This document shows, one piece after another, positions 7,213-8,264 of a stretch of 8,264 nucleotides of DNA. The notes beneath the pieces were generated by a model that was given only the letters and a program-made list of their open reading frames with translations, did no database searches and was not told where the DNA came from. Numbering within the stretch: the first letter of the stretch is position 1; every line of letters begins with the position of its first letter. Where the stretch lies: assembly GCA_023415545.1 (NCBI GenBank), contig JAEZKJ010000096.1, positions 1 to 8,264 on the forward strand, read 5' to 3'. The stretch is from Bacteroidota bacterium. Lineage in GTDB: Bacteria; Bacteroidota; Bacteroidia; Bacteroidales; Bacteroidaceae. The position numbers were made by a program, and so were the translations under genes.

Positions 7213-7804
7213 AGAAGAGTTTATTGAATTATTACGTTCTACCGATAGGACTGGCATAGAAGAATGCATTGCAAATCTTCTTGATCTTGGGTTCTTTGAG
7301 GCACCTGCAAGCACAAAGTTCCACCTCAATGAAGAAAGAGGTTTGTTACAGCATTCTTTAAACTTGTGTCATATAGCCTTCAAAGTACGTGAATCAATGC
7401 TGGAACTTGACGATTCCTTAAGAGAATCCTTGCCTAAAGATAGCGTGATAATAAGTACATTACTACATGATGTCTGCAAAGCTGATATTTATAAGAAAAC
7501 GATAAAACGTCAAAAGAATGCATTCGGAATTTGGACAGATGTACCAGGGTATGACGTGGACTATTCAAATTTTCCCATTGGGCATGGTGAAAAATCTGTT
7601 ATTATATTGTTACGTTATGGACTTGACTTAACTGACGATGAAATAATTGCAATACGCTGGCATATGCAAGCTTGGGATTTGGCATTCCAATCAGCAGACG
7701 CTAAAGCAAATCTTAATACGGCTAAACAAATATGTCCACTTCTAACACTCGTTCAGGTTGCTGATGCCCTAGCTTCTAACCTTATAGAGAGAAAAATGTG
7801 TTAG
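7202..7804 (+). CDS. HD-domain phosphohydrolase, 200 aa
   Basis: It shows the metal-binding pattern of the HD superfamily: H51 (LLQHS), H89-D90 (LLHDVCK), H128 (IGHGEKS), H154 (IRWHM) and D188 (VQVADALAS). Members hydrolyse phosphate esters of nucleotides, cyclic nucleotides or dNTPs, and the substrate here is unknown. The length and motif spacing fit the compact stand-alone HD hydrolases common in Bacteroidota. The ATG lies inside the end of the HEPN gene (11-bp overlap), so the two are translationally coupled. Possible roles are a second effector that depletes nucleotides, or an enzyme that removes a product or signal of the retron or HEPN protein. The same reading frame continues past the TAG into a further broken coding fragment. 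Confidence 0.85.
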   Translation: MTNKEEFIELLRSTDRTGIEECIANLLDLGFFEAPASTKFHLNEERGLLQHSLNLCHIAFKVRESMLELDDSLRESLPKDSVIISTLLHDVCKADIYKKTIKRQKNAFGIWTDVPGYDVDYSNFPIGHGEKSVIILLRYGLDLTDDEIIAIRWHMQAWDLAFQSADAKANLNTAKQICPLLTLVQVADALASNLIERKMC

Positions 7805-8023
7805 TTAAAAGAATACCTTCATAAACATCATATAGATAATGTCTATAAAAGATTATAATTGGCACTTAATAAACATGGTGCTAATTATGATTACATCATA
7901 ACCTTGAATCAGAAAGAAGATGTTACGCTAGAAAGAGTGGATTATCCTATAACCTTTCTTAACTCATTATTTGACTGGTTGGAAGGATGTTTAATGATGA
8001 TGGAGTATTGTTTTTCGATATAA
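7805..8023 (+). pseudogene. Broken coding fragment fused to the repeat's gene end
   Basis: In the HD gene's frame, protein-like sequence continues after the TAG. LKEYLHKHHIDNVYKRL is followed by a TAA at 7856-7858, then 54 sense codons including KHGANYDYIITLNQKEDV and ERVDYPITFLNSLFDWLEG. At the repeat this fuses to MEYCFSI and ends at TAA 8021-8023. No ATG lies near the 5' end of the second part, so it is probably not translated as a gene. It looks like the decayed tail of a former gene (or an extension of the HD protein) joined to the duplicated 3' end of the left host gene. A weak 6-bp dyad TATAGA/TCTATA (7831-7847) is the only other structure in this stretch. Confidence 0.45.
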
Positions 8024-8101
8024 AACTACATATTTTTGCTTTGATATATAATTAAATAATAAGGTTGGTACATATAACAATACACTAAATAAAATATTAA
8101 A
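7998..8101 (+). repeat. 104-bp direct repeat, right copy
   Basis: Matches 142-245 with a single T/C difference (183 versus 8039). The match stops sharply at 8101/8102. It contains a duplicated MEYCFSI-stop gene end and the promoter-like pair that now serves the secreted-protein gene at 8113. Confidence 0.95.
8035..8067 (+). promoter_or_regulatory. Bacteroidota-type promoter candidate for the secreted-protein gene
   Basis: TTTG at 8035-8038, a 21-bp spacer and TAAGGTTG at 8060-8067 match the -33/-7 pattern with one mismatch. A start near 8074 would leave a leader of about 40 nt before the ATG at 8113, a normal arrangement. This placement suggests that the right copy is the native promoter of this gene. 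Confidence 0.5.
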
Positions 8102-8112
8102 GTTAAATTATC

Positions 8113-8264
8113 ATGAAAACAAAACTATTTTCGCTAATAACGTTTGCTTTTTTATGCTCACACATATCTGACATTAATGCTCAGCAAATTGTAAATACTT
8201 ATGGCATTGCAAATATTCAGAAATATAGTGCTGCCAACGAAGAAGTTATTAAGAATCCTAAGAA
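8113..8264 (+). CDS. Secreted protein, N-terminal part; possible SGNH/GDSL-type hydrolase (partial)
   Basis: The ATG at 8113 opens a frame running off the window (50 full codons). Residues 1-23 form a signal peptide: MKTK, a hydrophobic core (LFSLITFAFLCS), and a probable signal peptidase I cut after NA and before QQ. Cys15 lacks a proper lipobox, so it is probably not a lipoprotein. The mature start includes ANIQKYSAANEEVIKNPK. This resembles the N-terminus of Bacteroidota SGNH/GDSL esterases, where a similar stretch precedes the 'RVVFMGNSIT' block, but that block would lie beyond the window. The secreted N-terminus is sure; the family is only a suggestion. It is a host gene at the right edge of the island. 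Confidence 0.75.
   Translation, partial: MKTKLFSLITFAFLCSHISDINAQQIVNTYGIANIQKYSAANEEVIKNPK

Larger units (their letters stand above)
142..8101. mobile_element. Repeat-bounded defence island (candidate integrated unit)
   Basis: Two direct copies of a 104-bp sequence (142-245 and 7998-8101, 103/104 identical) enclose the whole WD40/WYL/retron/HEPN/HD block. All genes inside are on the plus strand, and none is an integrase, transposase or recombinase. Outside the copies lie two unrelated-looking host gene ends: a C-terminus on the left and the start of a secreted protein on the right. The simplest reading is insertion of a cargo island into one host intergenic region with duplication of that region. 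Recombination between two pre-existing copies of a repeated intergenic sequence is also possible. Boundaries are inferred only from the repeat. Confidence 0.5.

Noticed and set aside
7831..7847. TATAGA-TAATG-TCTATA hairpin as terminator of the RT/HEPN/HD operon
   Set aside because: Only six mostly A-T pairs and no T-run after it, so it does not look like an intrinsic terminator.
142..8101. The 104-bp repeats as a transposon target-site duplication or as IS ends
   Set aside because: Too long for a target duplication, direct rather than inverted, and no transposase or integrase lies between them.
1..8264. CRISPR array, tRNA or rRNA genes
   Set aside because: No regularly spaced short repeats, no cloverleaf-like segments and no rRNA-like conserved blocks were seen on either strand.

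Overview
The window is AT-rich with A-rich, Shine-Dalgarno-poor start regions. It has promoter-like sequences of the Bacteroidota kind (TTTG, then TAnnTTTG), secreted proteins with 'NA-QQ'-type signal peptides and a Bacteroidota-style WYL regulator. It therefore looks like a gut, rumen or oral Bacteroidota chromosome. Genus cannot be told from the sequence.

Layout. Positions 1-167 are the 3' end of a host gene. A 104-bp direct repeat follows (142-245) and recurs at 7998-8101 with one mismatch. Everything between the two copies is a plus-strand defence-type island. Past the second copy is the start of a secreted host protein (8113 to the edge). The repeat holds the last codons of the upstream gene plus a probable promoter, so each end of the island carries the same gene-end/promoter junction.

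Island module 1 (335-4456): a 939-residue WD40-like beta-propeller protein, a WYL-domain transcriptional regulator 6 nt later, and a very acidic 55-residue protein 12 nt after that. Island module 2 (about 4483-7804): a retron. A structured msr-msd-like RNA locus (about 4555-4757, 15-bp a1/a2 pairing) precedes a retron reverse transcriptase with NAxxH, YADD and VTG motifs and an unusual C-terminal extension of about 135 residues. A HEPN-like protein with an RNxxxH motif starts 1 nt after the RT, and an HD-domain phosphohydrolase overlaps the HEPN gene by 11 nt. A broken coding fragment then runs into the second repeat.

Main hidden signal. A conserved element of about 37 bp occurs three times in the same orientation, at 266-302, 4226-4262 and 4483-4519. 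Each copy has TACGAA, GGAT and CGTA at fixed spacing and ends in a TAnnTTTG-like -7 box. The copies lie about 27-36 nt upstream of the WD40 gene, the acidic ORF and the retron RNA. This suggests that all three transcription units share one regulated promoter/operator, plausibly controlled by the WYL protein, which would tie the two modules into one system.

Working model (inference): the msDNA-RT complex holds the HEPN RNase (with or without the HD enzyme) inactive until phage infection. The WYL protein represses or senses, and the WD40 and acidic proteins act as sensor/scaffold and inhibitor/antitoxin candidates. The retron, WYL and HD calls are well supported, HEPN is moderately supported, and the functions of the WD40 and acidic proteins are unknown.
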